DNA of 64,000 nt from Paenibacillus montanisoli (lineage in GTDB: Bacteria > Bacillota > Bacilli > Paenibacillales > Paenibacillaceae): the NCBI RefSeq assembly GCF_003268025.1, contig NZ_QLUW01000004.1, positions 496,001 to 560,000 of the forward strand. The letters run 5' to 3'. Within the stretch, counting starts at the first letter, position 1. Each line of letters begins with the position of its first letter. Shown one piece after another: positions 25,941 through 34,551 of this stretch. A model generated the notes under the pieces. That model was not told the DNA's origin. It saw nothing but the letters and a program-made list of their open reading frames with translations, and did not search any database. A program made the translations under genes and the position numbers.

Positions 25941-26130
25941 AGCTAACGAACCGTATAGTGCTTATTTGCACATAATCGGCCGAAATTCGGAGCTAACGAA
26001 TCGCAGCGACGCTATTTGGTTGTTTCCGGGTGCCTTTGACCTGATTCACATCAAATAACGTTTCTGGAGTTCGTTAGATCGCAGGAACCGGTTATTTTGT
26101 TGAAATAGCGCTGTTATGGTTCGTTAATCG
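25941..26130. repeat. Four-copy inverted array of a ~27-bp CTAACGAA...CTATTTG motif
   Basis: This fills most of the 373-base gap between 25781 and 26153. Copies begin CTAACGAA and end near TATTTG: 25943-25969 and 25993-26019 on the plus strand, 26052-26077 and 26102-26127 on the minus strand. A partial fifth copy (ATCGCAG...TATTTTG) lies between the last two. The head-to-head pairs could fold into a long hairpin. I see no coding potential here. Confidence 0.72.
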
Positions 26131-26153
26131 AACAAGCACTGGTCTACAGTCCA

Positions 26154-27305
26154 CTACAGGCAGCACTTCTTAAATTTCTTTCCGCTTCCGCAAGGACACG
26201 GCTCGTTTCGGCCGATCTTCGCGGATCCGGCGGCCGGAAATAAGACTACGTTGTCCTTCGGAGCGGCCGGCTTCGGCTGCGGGTTGAGCTCGGCAGGCGT
26301 AAAGCCGCGATTCGCCCATGTTCTCGTGTGAGCATAAACGTTATAAATAAGCGGCTGGAGCTCCTTCAACTGCTTCTGGCTCAAGCGGATGCCGCGGCGG
26401 TCAAACTCGCCTATCAGAGCATCAAGCGGCTCTTCCATCGAGCACGCAAGCTGCACGTCATCCACAATCGCGTCCGCAAGCTGCTCCACTTTGCCCAGGC
26501 TCTGCATGATATAGCGCTTCAACGCCTCCAGCTGAGGCGTCATTTCGAAATAATCGATATCCGCGTACTGCAGCAGTTCTTCTTTCGGCGGTATGTAGTA
26601 TGGCTTGTCCTTTACGCTTTCCAAGAACGCCCCAAACTCATCCACGCTTTCCCCGTTCAGCGAATCGCTAAAGAGATATCCGTCCTTCACTTCCCAGGTG
26701 CGGACTTTCTCGGCAACTGACGCGCAGATAGCGCCAAACGCCTCCTCCGTCAGGCCGTCCCCATTCTGAGCGTTGTAAATCTCGATCAGCTTCTGTACCG
26801 GGCAGATTCCATATAGAGAAACCGCCGCTTCTATATATTGAAGCACCAGCTGGCTGTAGCCGCGCTCTTCATGGAAGGCGTGCCGGTCAAGCTTCCGGTA
26901 AATGTCCTTGATTTCCTCCGGGATCACATAGTACAGCTTGTCCTGCTCCATAAAGCTGTACACCAGGCCTTTATCCATCAGGAACAAATAGGCATCCGGA
27001 AATACCTCGTCGTCCTGAACGTATGGGGCTTCAAGCAGCCGATTTACGAACGCCCACTCCTGCGGCTCCGCCGTAAGGAACGCCGCCCGTACCTCCTTCT
27101 CGTCCGTAATCCGCTCGTACAGCGCATCCGCGAGCTCCTGCTTCTTCAGCTTGGAACGCCCCGAAAGCGCGCAGCCCGCGGCAATGAAATTCAACCGATC
27201 CTTCGTCAGCCGAAGAAGGATCTCCTTCAAGCTTGTCGTAACCGCACCTTTAATCGCATTCGCGACATTCAGCTGCCGTATTTCTTTCTGTAACTCCAAA
27301 TCCAT
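26154..27305 (-). CDS. SEC-C motif protein with N-terminal Rho-N/SAP-like segment
   Basis: A 383-residue protein. The C-terminus is a clear SEC-C zinc motif (IGRNEPCPCGSGKKFKKCC), the same as at the end of SecA, thought to bind zinc and ribosomes or SecB-like partners. The N-terminus includes LTKDRLNFIAAGCALSGRSKLKKQELADALYERI, similar to SAP/Rho N-terminal helices that bind nucleic acid. The middle is helical without a named domain. AAAGGAG precedes the ATG. It is a single gene downstream of, but on the same strand as, the SbnA/B operon. A proline-rich linker (NPQPKPAAPK) separates the two parts. Function unknown. Confidence 0.75.
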   Translation of the reverse strand: MDLELQKEIRQLNVANAIKGAVTTSLKEILLRLTKDRLNFIAAGCALSGRSKLKKQELADALYERITDEKEVRAAFLTAEPQEWAFVNRLLEAPYVQDDEVFPDAYLFLMDKGLVYSFMEQDKLYYVIPEEIKDIYRKLDRHAFHEERGYSQLVLQYIEAAVSLYGICPVQKLIEIYNAQNGDGLTEEAFGAICASVAEKVRTWEVKDGYLFSDSLNGESVDEFGAFLESVKDKPYYIPPKEELLQYADIDYFEMTPQLEALKRYIMQSLGKVEQLADAIVDDVQLACSMEEPLDALIGEFDRRGIRLSQKQLKELQPLIYNVYAHTRTWANRGFTPAELNPQPKPAAPKDNVVLFPAAGSAKIGRNEPCPCGSGKKFKKCCL

Positions 27306-27400
27306 ACCTTAACTCCTTTACATGTCAAAAAAACCTTATACGATTGTACCCTAACCTGACCTGTAATTGAAGGGAGTGGGATTATTAGCTAATCCCGGGA

Positions 27401-28375
27401 CTAATTGTCCTGCTCCAGCTCGACGCCGAGGCCAAGCTGCAGTGCGCGCTGCCAGTAGTAGCCGGCAATCGCGATATCAAATGCGCCTAGCCCCATCGGG
27501 TTGAAAAATACCGCCTCGTCGGCAGCGAATTCCGCCATCGCCCCCCGGCAAACGACGTCCGCGATCGTGCGCGCATCGGACTCGCTTAATCCAGCCTGCT
27601 CATGAAGCTTCTCGATGTCGGTGTTCTCGCGGCATACCTCCCGCCAGTCGTCCACAATAACCGCATTCACCTTTGCCACGCTTGCCGGCTTGTAATCGCG
27701 AAGGGACACGTTCAGCAGCAGCGCGCCAGCCGGCGGCTGTTCATCGATGTAGCGCTCCGCCGCTACCGTGCACGTAGCGGTTACATTGGAACCGCGGTAT
27801 ACCGCTCTCCAATCGGCGGCAATCTCCGTCCGGTCTCGCAGCTGCAGCGGTATCGTATCGGGATCGATTCCTTTTAGGTCATTAAGCATGACCTGTTTGA
27901 GGCGGTTTCCGAACAAGGCCGCGCACATCTCGAGATGGCGGCGGCCGATCGGCCCCCAGCCGATAATGCCGAGCCGCAGCTCCTCGGGCTGCCGCGCCGC
28001 CATATAGGCTTGCATCATAAGCCCGCTGACCGCGGCCGTACGCAGGCCGTTCAGCAGCTCGCTGCGAAGCAGCGCCACAGGACGCCCCGTAGCCGTATCG
28101 TTCAGAATGATCGTATTATGCGCCCGCGGAAGACCATGGCGGCCATTATCCGGATAACTCGCAATCCACTTGAGGCCGGCCAGCCCGAAGGAGCCGCCGA
28201 CAAAAGATGGCATCGCAATGATCCGGTTTTTCAGGTCATGAAACCGCAAGTATGTCTTGAGCGGACTGACGGTATCCCCGGCGTCCCGCGTCCGTATGAC
28301 CTGTTCGACAATGCCGGTAAGCTGTCTCCAATCCATCCCCATGTCGCGGATATGTCCATCGTGCAAGTAGATCAT
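27401..28375 (-). CDS. sbnB: SbnB-like N-(1-amino-1-carboxyl-2-ethyl)-glutamate dehydrogenase
   Basis: A 324-residue member of the ornithine cyclodeaminase/mu-crystallin family closest to SbnB, which oxidatively splits the SbnA product into L-2,3-diaminopropionate and 2-oxoglutarate using NAD+. Visible features are the start MIYLHDGHIRDMG, the substrate region FGLAGLKWIASYPDN, the RTAAVSG helix and a Rossmann motif LGIIGWGPIGRRHLEMC (about residue 140-155). I chose the ATG at 28375, four bases after the SbnA stop codon, with GGAAGGGTG upstream; the frame extends 42 codons into sbnA. Adjacent SbnA makes the assignment firm. Its product would be L-Dap for a siderophore or peptide-like metabolite. 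Confidence 0.88.
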   Translation of the reverse strand: MIYLHDGHIRDMGMDWRQLTGIVEQVIRTRDAGDTVSPLKTYLRFHDLKNRIIAMPSFVGGSFGLAGLKWIASYPDNGRHGLPRAHNTIILNDTATGRPVALLRSELLNGLRTAAVSGLMMQAYMAARQPEELRLGIIGWGPIGRRHLEMCAALFGNRLKQVMLNDLKGIDPDTIPLQLRDRTEIAADWRAVYRGSNVTATCTVAAERYIDEQPPAGALLLNVSLRDYKPASVAKVNAVIVDDWREVCRENTDIEKLHEQAGLSESDARTIADVVCRGAMAEFAADEAVFFNPMGLGAFDIAIAGYYWQRALQLGLGVELEQDN

Positions 28376-28379
28376 GTCT

Positions 28380-29363
28380 TCACCCTTCCTGCCAGGAGCC
28401 GGAGTCCAAACCGAGCTCGCGCCTGACCCACTCGTCGTTGTATACCGTATCCAAATACCGTTCGCCCCGATCAGGCAAAATCGCCGCGCACACTGCCCCA
28501 TCCGGGATGCTGGCGGCCATCCGCCGAATCGCCGCCATGACGCCGCCTGAGGAAGCGCCGGCTAAGATCGCTTCGCTGCGGACCAGCTCCCGGCAGCCCT
28601 GCACGCAATCGGCATCCGTTATTTTGACCACAAGGTCTGCCATATCGTCGCGGTAAAGCTCCGGCACCCTCGCGGCGCCAAGGCCCGGGAACTTGCGCGG
28701 ACCGGCCGCTCCGCCGAAAAGAATGCTTCCCTCCGCATCTACGGCAACGATCTTCGTCGGCCAGTTCCGGCTCCGGATATACTCCATGCAGCCGCGGATC
28801 GTTCCGCACGAGCTGACCCCGCAGAACAAATAATCAACGGCCCCTAGACGCTCCCCGATCTCAAGCATCGTCGTTTCCGCATGGGCAAGCGCATTGTCCG
28901 GATTGCCGTACTGATTCGTCCAAAACGCCTTCGGCAGCTGCTGCAGCAGCTCTTTCACCCGCTGGATCCGCGCCGGCAGAAACTCTCCCGTCTGCGGGTC
29001 CGGCTGCGTCACCAGCTCGATCTCCCCGCCGAAGCTTCGGATGATTCGCATGTGCTGCTCCGTCGTCCGCGGATCCACCACGCAGATGAACCGCAGCCCC
29101 AAATATCGGCACAGCTGAGCCAGGCTGATGGCCAAATTGCCGGAGCTCGACTCGATGACGACGCTGCCGCTAGTCAGCTCTCCGCGCTCGATCGCCTTCT
29201 TGATCATGTAGAGCGCGGGGCGGTCCTTCGCGCTGCCGCCCGGGTTCATCCACTCCAGCTTGCCGTATACCTCAAACGGCTCGCCGCGGAACAGCTGCCG
29301 CAGCCGAATAAGCGGCGTGCCGCCAATCGCATCGGAAATACCGCCATCCAGCTTCAAAGGCAT
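28380..29363 (-). CDS. sbnA: SbnA-like 2,3-diaminopropionate biosynthesis PLP enzyme
   Basis: A 327-residue cysteine-synthase-fold enzyme that in staphylococci joins O-phospho-L-serine and glutamate to the precursor of L-2,3-diaminopropionate. The PLP lysine is in NPGGSAKDRPALYM (about residue 46) and the substrate loop ESSSGNLAISLA follows. The phosphate-binding CGVSSCGTIRGC and C-terminal LAGASSGGVMAAI complete the site. Of two ATGs two codons apart, the second (29363) is better spaced from AAGGGGA. It lies 13 bases after the adenylating ligase gene and 4 bases before sbnB, so the three form one operon. Confidence 0.9.
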   Translation of the reverse strand: MPLKLDGGISDAIGGTPLIRLRQLFRGEPFEVYGKLEWMNPGGSAKDRPALYMIKKAIERGELTSGSVVIESSSGNLAISLAQLCRYLGLRFICVVDPRTTEQHMRIIRSFGGEIELVTQPDPQTGEFLPARIQRVKELLQQLPKAFWTNQYGNPDNALAHAETTMLEIGERLGAVDYLFCGVSSCGTIRGCMEYIRSRNWPTKIVAVDAEGSILFGGAAGPRKFPGLGAARVPELYRDDMADLVVKITDADCVQGCRELVRSEAILAGASSGGVMAAIRRMAASIPDGAVCAAILPDRGERYLDTVYNDEWVRRELGLDSGSWQEG

Positions 29364-29376
29364 GGGCATCTTCCCC

Positions 29377-30582
29377 TTAGGTGTAGTAAATTTTTTTGTT
29401 CTTCACCGAAGTTCGGCTAAGCGAGTCGTCAAACGGCTCGGCGATGACCCGGATGCCGTCCAGAACTCCGCCTTGAATCATGGCATGGATTTCGGGAATA
29501 TAAAGCTCTAAATCTTCTTTGATGCGTCCCAGCACGTCGGCCGTTGCCAGAGGGCTGCTGACATGCACGCTAAGCGCGTTATCCGCTACCGATACGCGCA
29601 CGCCTGCATCGCTTAGATGGCGGTAGACGATGTTGTCGATGTCGTAGATGCTTATTTTCTCGCCATGCTTCAAATCCGGCCCGATGCGCTTTACGATGCT
29701 TTGAAAGCTAGGCCTCAGCACGCCGTCCGCTTCAATGGGCCGCAGATCGCGCACGACATCGTAAGTGACGTAACGAAGCGCGGGGAAGGATTCCCTGACG
29801 GTCGAGGTCAGGACAAGCACCTGCTCTCCCTCCGACAACGGCTCCAAATTTGCCCCAAGCGCCTCTGTCCCGATGCCCTCGGGGATGATCCCCTCCGCGA
29901 ACAAATACCGGCCGTGCCGGTGAGAAAAGTAGGCGATCGTGCCGATCTCGATGGAGCCGAGCGTATCCGTCACCCGATCCGGGCCGATGTTAAGCCGCTG
30001 CGCGACCCGAGCGATCCAGCCCGGCGAAGCCGTCTCGCCTACAAGCACCACATGCTTAATGCCGAAGGCAGCCGGATCTTCCGCGGCCAGCAGGATCCGG
30101 TCCATGATGGATGGCATCGTATACAGCACCTCCGGCTTGATCCGCTCCAGCCGTTCGATATGCTGCTCGATCGGAAGCCGAAACGAGAAGGAGTGGACGT
30201 CCATCCCGAGCTGGCGGAATACTTGAACGGCCGTCGCTTCCGCATGCCCCGTTCCCATGTCCGCGACGGCGGTCCGGTATCCGTACGGCTCCAGAATGGT
30301 TTTGAAAATATCCAGCTTAATGCGCAAATACGCCTCTTCGTCCCGCTCCGAATAGTAGATCGTTTTCCGCCTTCCGGAGCTTGTTCCCGACGTTCGGTAG
30401 CCGTACAAGTCCGTCCGCTCCGCCAGCGGATTGTCCGCCGAATAATAATGGGCTTCCAGCACGGAAGCCGTCATAAGCGGAAGGGCCTCCAAGGAAGGAT
30501 CCCCCGACTCAAGCAGGCGCTCATACCAAGGGAAGCTTCGCTTCATCCCGTCGATTAGCGCCATTAATTCCGGCATAGGCAT
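29377..30582 (-). CDS. PaaK-like adenylate-forming ligase
   Basis: A protein of about 401 residues related to phenylacetate-CoA ligases. It has the P-loop-like GYRTSGTSSGRRKTIYY (A3 motif), LVGETASPGW, GSIEIGTIAYFS (A5), YVTYDVVRDL (A7) and KHGEKISIYDIDNIV (A8 hinge) with a small C-terminal domain. Such enzymes adenylate a carboxylic acid and pass it to CoA, a carrier protein or an amine. The open frame reaches 31068, but its first 160 codons are antisense to the ATP-grasp gene. The ATG at 30582 has GGAGAAGGGG about 11 bases upstream and is my choice; 30711 is possible. It heads the operon with sbnA and sbnB, so it may activate a partner acid for coupling to diaminopropionate. Confidence 0.75.
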   Translation of the reverse strand: MPMPELMALIDGMKRSFPWYERLLESGDPSLEALPLMTASVLEAHYYSADNPLAERTDLYGYRTSGTSSGRRKTIYYSERDEEAYLRIKLDIFKTILEPYGYRTAVADMGTGHAEATAVQVFRQLGMDVHSFSFRLPIEQHIERLERIKPEVLYTMPSIMDRILLAAEDPAAFGIKHVVLVGETASPGWIARVAQRLNIGPDRVTDTLGSIEIGTIAYFSHRHGRYLFAEGIIPEGIGTEALGANLEPLSEGEQVLVLTSTVRESFPALRYVTYDVVRDLRPIEADGVLRPSFQSIVKRIGPDLKHGEKISIYDIDNIVYRHLSDAGVRVSVADNALSVHVSSPLATADVLGRIKEDLELYIPEIHAMIQGGVLDGIRVIAEPFDDSLSRTSVKNKKIYYT

Positions 30583-30729
30583 GACATGAACAGCCCCTTC
30601 TCCGCAGCTGTAATCGTAAAGCGTAATGCTATACGATATGTCGGCTTGCCATGCCGCGTTCTGGCCTGCGGCTGCCGCATACGATAAAATGGGTGCTCGC
30701 AGCGAGCTCATGTAGGCCATTCCCCGCGT

Positions 30730-31572
30730 ATGATGAAGGAATACTTGCCTTTGATGACGAGAGATGAGGTGATGTTCCCCTTGGGGAAAAACAATCACGT
30801 TGATCGAGTGTCCAGCAAGCTTGCGAAAACGAAAGTCCTGCTGCAAAACCGCACTTTGGCGAAGTATGTTCCGACCACCCGGCCGTACTCCCCTAAACAA
30901 TTGCTCGCTATGCTGCGGCAGCATGGCATGGTGTATGTCAAACCCGACACCGGCTCGCTTGGGATAGGCGTCGTACGGGTCGATCGAACAAAAAGAGGGT
31001 ACCGCTACCAAAGCGGAACCCGCACCTATACGTTCAAAACATTCCGCGCCATGCGCCTCTCGCTCCAAAAGAAAATCTCCGGCAGGTGCTACTTAGTCCA
31101 AAAGGGGATCCATGTGCTGCGGCGTCAGGGACGTCCGTTCGACTTCAGGATCATGATCCAGAAAAATCCTTCCCGGCGCTGGGAATGCACCGGCACGGCC
31201 GGCCGTGTCGCCCACCCGAGCAAAATCGTCTCCAACGGCAGCCAAGGCGGCACCATTTATTCGGCTGCGGCGCTTATGAACCCGATTGCCGGCAAGAGAA
31301 GGACGGCTCAGCTTCAGCGCAGCATGAACCGGATTGCCCTTGCAACGGCAGCCCAGTTCGGACGCACTTATCCTGCCATGAACGAGCTAGGCCTCGACCT
31401 CGCGGTTGACCGCAAGTTAAAGCCTTGGATTCTGGAGGTCAATACGCGCCCCGACCCCTGCCCGTTCACCAAGCTGAACAATACGGCCATCATCCGCAAG
31501 ATTGTCCGCTATGCGAAAGCGTACGGCCGCCGCTATTGTTTAACGTGCTCAAAGGCTAAGAAGGCGAATTAA
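30730..31572 (+). CDS. YheC/YheD family ATP-grasp protein
   Basis: A protein of up to 280 residues of the YheC/D family, ATP-grasp ligase-like proteins often tied to the spore coat in Bacilli. Motifs are MVYVKPDTGSLGIGVVRV (ATP-binding lysine and glycine-rich loop), YLVQKGIHVLRRQGRPFDFRIMIQ and NELGLDLAVDRKLKPWILEVNTRPDP (Mg2+ site, E-x-N). These catalyse ATP-dependent amide or ester bonds. The start is uncertain: 30730 has no ribosome site, and ATGs at 30754 and 30772 follow weak purine runs. It is divergent from the ligase-sbnA-sbnB operon and could share its promoter region, so a role in the same product is possible. Confidence 0.75.
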   Translation: MMKEYLPLMTRDEVMFPLGKNNHVDRVSSKLAKTKVLLQNRTLAKYVPTTRPYSPKQLLAMLRQHGMVYVKPDTGSLGIGVVRVDRTKRGYRYQSGTRTYTFKTFRAMRLSLQKKISGRCYLVQKGIHVLRRQGRPFDFRIMIQKNPSRRWECTGTAGRVAHPSKIVSNGSQGGTIYSAAALMNPIAGKRRTAQLQRSMNRIALATAAQFGRTYPAMNELGLDLAVDRKLKPWILEVNTRPDPCPFTKLNNTAIIRKIVRYAKAYGRRYCLTCSKAKKAN

Positions 31573-31637
31573 TAGAAAATACCGTCTGCAATCGTCATTG
31601 GACGCTTGCAGACGGTATTTTTGCTGTTCAGTATTGC
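31557..31637. repeat. Left copy of direct repeat spanning a gene end and terminator
   Basis: TAAGAAGGCGAATTAA (31557-31572, the last codons of the ATP-grasp gene), AAAATACCGTCTGC, GCAGACGGTATTT and GTATTGC recur in the same order and strand at 43400-43471. The loop between the stem arms differs. The two copies bracket the polysaccharide locus. Confidence 0.75.
31576..31622 (+). terminator. Rho-independent terminator of the ATP-grasp gene
   Basis: A perfect 16-bp stem (AAAATACCGTCTGCAA, 31576-31591, with 31606-31621) is followed by T residues, four bases after the stop codon. Confidence 0.9.
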
Positions 31638-31774
31638 CGCGCAAAAAGAGGCCGTTCCTTTCCCTGCCGTCATCAAGGCCTTGATCATGGCGATCGCCTT
31701 TGCTACTAACGCGATTTATTCTTGCTTCTTCCATGCCTTCTCGCGCACGCCGATACGAGGACGCGGCTGGTCAA

Positions 31775-32413
31775 CTATACGGTCACATACTTCATAAATC
31801 TGTGTTCGCCAAGCCACTTCTGCATCCATCCAATACAAGGCCCCGTTAGCATGACCGCTAGCACGGTTACAATGCCTAAACTACCGCCTAGTAAAAGGCC
31901 AACAACCGTATATAACGTATCGGTTACGATCCGTATCCGCTTGTAAGGAACTTTGGTCGCTTCTGAAATCATCAGACCTACGCTGTCTGCCGGGCTAGCG
32001 CCTAACCGGGGAGCGATATACAGATAGATACCGAAAGCTAGCAAGAGAATACCCGCTGCTATGATGAGGAGCTTCAGATATATGGAAAGATCAGGCTGGA
32101 TCGCTGTCCCGATCCATGCGTTGTAAAGATCGATCAACGGACCTGAAATACATAGCGATAGAAAGAGAGAGACATTCAGATACTTTCTCTTGGTGAACAA
32201 TATAAATACAACAATGATACCATTCAATAGCATATTGGCTTGACCATAACTGATTCCCAGCTGCTTATGCACAGCTATTGCAAAGACCTGGTAAGGATCT
32301 GCCCCCATATTGATCTTATAGAACAGGGAAGCGCTGAAACAAGTAATGGCAATGCCTATGACGCTAGTCATAAATTTGATCCAATAGTTAGAGTCTTTCA
32401 ACATGATTACCAT
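31775..32413 (-). CDS. YczE/YyaS/YitT-type integral membrane protein
   Basis: A 212-residue membrane protein with five hydrophobic segments. Matches to the YczE group include LFYKINMGADPYQVFAIAVHKQLGISYGQANMLLNG at the N-terminus and LYIAPRLGASPADSVGLMISEATKVPYKRIRIVTD in the centre. YczE itself influences lipopeptide production in Bacillus, but the biochemical activity is unknown. It starts over the GH88 stop codon (ATG at 32413, or 32404) with no clear ribosome site, so translation must be coupled to GH88. This ties it to the sugar locus; transport or sensing of a sugar is conjecture. Confidence 0.75.
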   Translation of the reverse strand: MVIMLKDSNYWIKFMTSVIGIAITCFSASLFYKINMGADPYQVFAIAVHKQLGISYGQANMLLNGIIVVFILFTKRKYLNVSLFLSLCISGPLIDLYNAWIGTAIQPDLSIYLKLLIIAAGILLLAFGIYLYIAPRLGASPADSVGLMISEATKVPYKRIRIVTDTLYTVVGLLLGGSLGIVTVLAVMLTGPCIGWMQKWLGEHRFMKYVTV

Positions 32414-33540
32414 ATGAAAAACCCGTTATCTTTTAACCGTGTAATGGCCTCTAACAAGTAGTAATCCCCGTAAATAATCGGAACGTGCGTCTCCTCTTTT
32501 CGGTGGTAGGCAACGGTCCCCCCGCCAACGATACCGTCCGTCTCCACATTCCAGTCACAATAGTTAGCTTCGATCGCTCTTAAAATCGACATTGCTCCAT
32601 TGATATAGAGCTGCTTTTCATACTCGCCTACATGCTTGCTGATCTCCAGCATGCCGCATGCGGCGCATACGCCAGCGGTTGTATCCCATTGCTCTGGCTC
32701 TGCAGGAGCTCGGAAATCGACTCGGGGAATTAAGCCTGATTGCGATACTTGAGCCAGGAAATAGTGGGCCGTTCGCTTCGCAATATCCAGATAACGCGAA
32801 TCGCCCGTATGATGATAATTCAGCGCGAATCCGTAAACCGCCCAAGCCTGACCTCGTGACCATGAGGAACCGGAAGCATAGCCTTGTCCAGCCGGATGCT
32901 CCAGCAACTCGCCATTCATAGGATCCAGCACAGCAATATGATGAGCGGAACCGTCAGGACGGATTAAATAGTTGATCGTTGTATCGATATGGTTTTTTGC
33001 GACATGCAGAAATCTCGGATCTTGACTCTCCTTAGCTGCCCAATAAAGCAGGGGAAGATTCATCATACAGTCGATGATCATCCAGCCTGGACGATTCTCA
33101 TTCCAGGCCGAGATATACCGGCCGCTGGCATTGTAGCGTCCCAGCAATAGATTGGCCGCGTGCATGGCGCGTAACTTGGCGGTTTCGCAGCCCGTCAAGC
33201 GATAATTCGCCACGGCCGTATGCAACCACATAAATCCTACATCGTGATGCAAGCCGTTAAATTCAATCATGGCCGCGTCGAGGCGCTGCTCCACAACTAC
33301 CGCTGATTTTCGATACTTCTCCTCACCTGTTGCTGCATACAGCTGCCAGAGCATGCCTGCCCAGAAACCATTCGTCCAGAACGAAATATCTATTTCCCCA
33401 TAATCGATATACGTGCCATCGATCGGAATATAAGGAATTTTATGTCCCATCCGATCGCATTGCAGCGAAAGTTTGGTTAGCAGTTTATCGTAAACATGAT
33501 TGACCCATTCTCGATCTGTTAGTTTAATTGGATAAGACAT
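32407..33540 (-). CDS. Glycoside hydrolase family 88 (unsaturated glucuronyl hydrolase)
   Basis: A 377-residue cytoplasmic enzyme with the alpha6/alpha6 barrel of GH88, which removes the 4,5-unsaturated uronic acid left by polysaccharide lyases. Motifs are HHDVGFMWLHTA, MIIDCMMNLPLLYWAA (the second catalytic Asp), SSWSRGQAWAVYGFAL and WDTTAGVCAACGMLE. GGGAG stands 5 bases before the ATG. It is the middle gene between the isomerase and the YczE-like gene. Together with the heparinase II/III-type lyase encoded on the other strand, it forms a complete route: lyase cut, import, then GH88 cleavage. Confidence 0.92.
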   Translation of the reverse strand: MSYPIKLTDREWVNHVYDKLLTKLSLQCDRMGHKIPYIPIDGTYIDYGEIDISFWTNGFWAGMLWQLYAATGEEKYRKSAVVVEQRLDAAMIEFNGLHHDVGFMWLHTAVANYRLTGCETAKLRAMHAANLLLGRYNASGRYISAWNENRPGWMIIDCMMNLPLLYWAAKESQDPRFLHVAKNHIDTTINYLIRPDGSAHHIAVLDPMNGELLEHPAGQGYASGSSWSRGQAWAVYGFALNYHHTGDSRYLDIAKRTAHYFLAQVSQSGLIPRVDFRAPAEPEQWDTTAGVCAACGMLEISKHVGEYEKQLYINGAMSILRAIEANYCDWNVETDGIVGGGTVAYHRKEETHVPIIYGDYYLLEAITRLKDNGFFIW

Positions 33541-33549
33541 ACAGGCTCC

Positions 33550-34422
33550 CTACTCTTTGAAACAACGGATCAAATAGTTGCCAATATCGGCTACATGCGC
33601 TGTCATCGTTCTGCGAAGCTCAACCGGCAACGGGCTTGAAAAAGCCTGAATTTCGTAAGTGAAATCGCCTTTATAGTTGATTTCTTTAAGTACGCGCATC
33701 ATATGGTGCCAATCTACATGGCCATAAAACGGCGCCAAATGCTCATCCGCAAGTCCGTGATTGTCCGCAATATGCGTCGATTTCAAACGCGATCCAATTT
33801 TGCGCAGCTCGGCAGCCTGGTCTCTTACGCTGAGATTGGCATGTCCGAAATCCCAGCATACGCCCACGTTCGGACGATTCAAAGCATCCACTAGTTCGGC
33901 AAGGTCTTCCCCATTGCATGCAAATACATAATTTTCGTCCCACTGTACCATGTTTTCAAGAGAAATTCCGTAACCCATCTTTTGCGCCTCATCCAGGATC
34001 GGACCAAAGAAATCCAGGTTGGCTTGCACATATTGCTGCCTCGAGTAATCCGGCCGATGCTGATGCAAGGGATGAGCGACTGCCCATTCTGCTCCAAGCA
34101 CACCCGAGCAAACGATTGAACGATGCAGCAGCTCTTGTTCCCAGGCATGATCGGTAACCGAAGGGTCTTTCGGATCGTACATATGCAGGTGCGTTTGCGA
34201 GAACGTGACGCCCAGCTCATCAGCGAATTTCTTGAAGTTTACAATGTACTCGTACCAGTCGTCTTGGGCAATCGGACGGCCTGGTCTGCCTTGATCGCAG
34301 AAGTTAAAGTCAAATACCTTAAAACCCGCTTCCAAGCCTTGCTCCAGACAGCTTTCTGGGGAAATAACGCCAAAATCGAAATATACTCTGTCCAATAAGT
34401 TTGTTGACGTGGATAAACGCAT
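33550..34422 (-). CDS. Sugar phosphate isomerase/epimerase family (TIM barrel, xylose-isomerase-like)
   Basis: A 290-residue protein of the AP-endonuclease-2/xylose-isomerase-like TIM barrel family. Metal-binding positions are visible in THLHMYDP, ISLENMVQW (Glu), VGVCWDFGHANLS (Asp/His), STHIADNHG and DFTYEIQAF (Glu), a set typical of sugar or inosose isomerases and epimerases. I chose the ATG at 34422 with AAAGGAGG 9 bases upstream; the longer frame begins within the terminator hairpin. It heads the three-gene operon isomerase-GH88-YczE, likely converting the uronic acid product further. The exact substrate is unknown. Confidence 0.85.
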   Translation of the reverse strand: MRLSTSTNLLDRVYFDFGVISPESCLEQGLEAGFKVFDFNFCDQGRPGRPIAQDDWYEYIVNFKKFADELGVTFSQTHLHMYDPKDPSVTDHAWEQELLHRSIVCSGVLGAEWAVAHPLHQHRPDYSRQQYVQANLDFFGPILDEAQKMGYGISLENMVQWDENYVFACNGEDLAELVDALNRPNVGVCWDFGHANLSVRDQAAELRKIGSRLKSTHIADNHGLADEHLAPFYGHVDWHHMMRVLKEINYKGDFTYEIQAFSSPLPVELRRTMTAHVADIGNYLIRCFKE

Positions 34423-34446
34423 GATGGAGTCCTCCTTTATTTTGAC

Positions 34447-34488
34447 AAAAAAAGATGCGTACCGGACAGCACTTACCGGGTACGCATC
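34447..34488 (-). terminator. Rho-independent terminator after the sensor kinase gene
   Basis: GATGCGTACC pairs with GGTACGCATC (arms 34454-34463 and 34479-34488, with inner pairing), followed on the minus strand by seven T residues. It lies just before the isomerase ribosome site, so some read-through may feed that operon. Confidence 0.88.
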
Positions 34489-34551
34489 CATTATCAAAAA
34501 TATCGTCGACTCGAACAACCTTGAAAATCAATGTTCAATCACCATAATTAT

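Noticed and set aside
31716..31790. Possible gene remnant (minus frame ending GVREKAWKKQE) beside the YczE-like gene
   Set aside because: It is protein-like but only about 25 codons, overlaps the YczE 3' end in another frame, and I cannot name a parent gene. It could be a scar of insertion, but the evidence is too thin to list.
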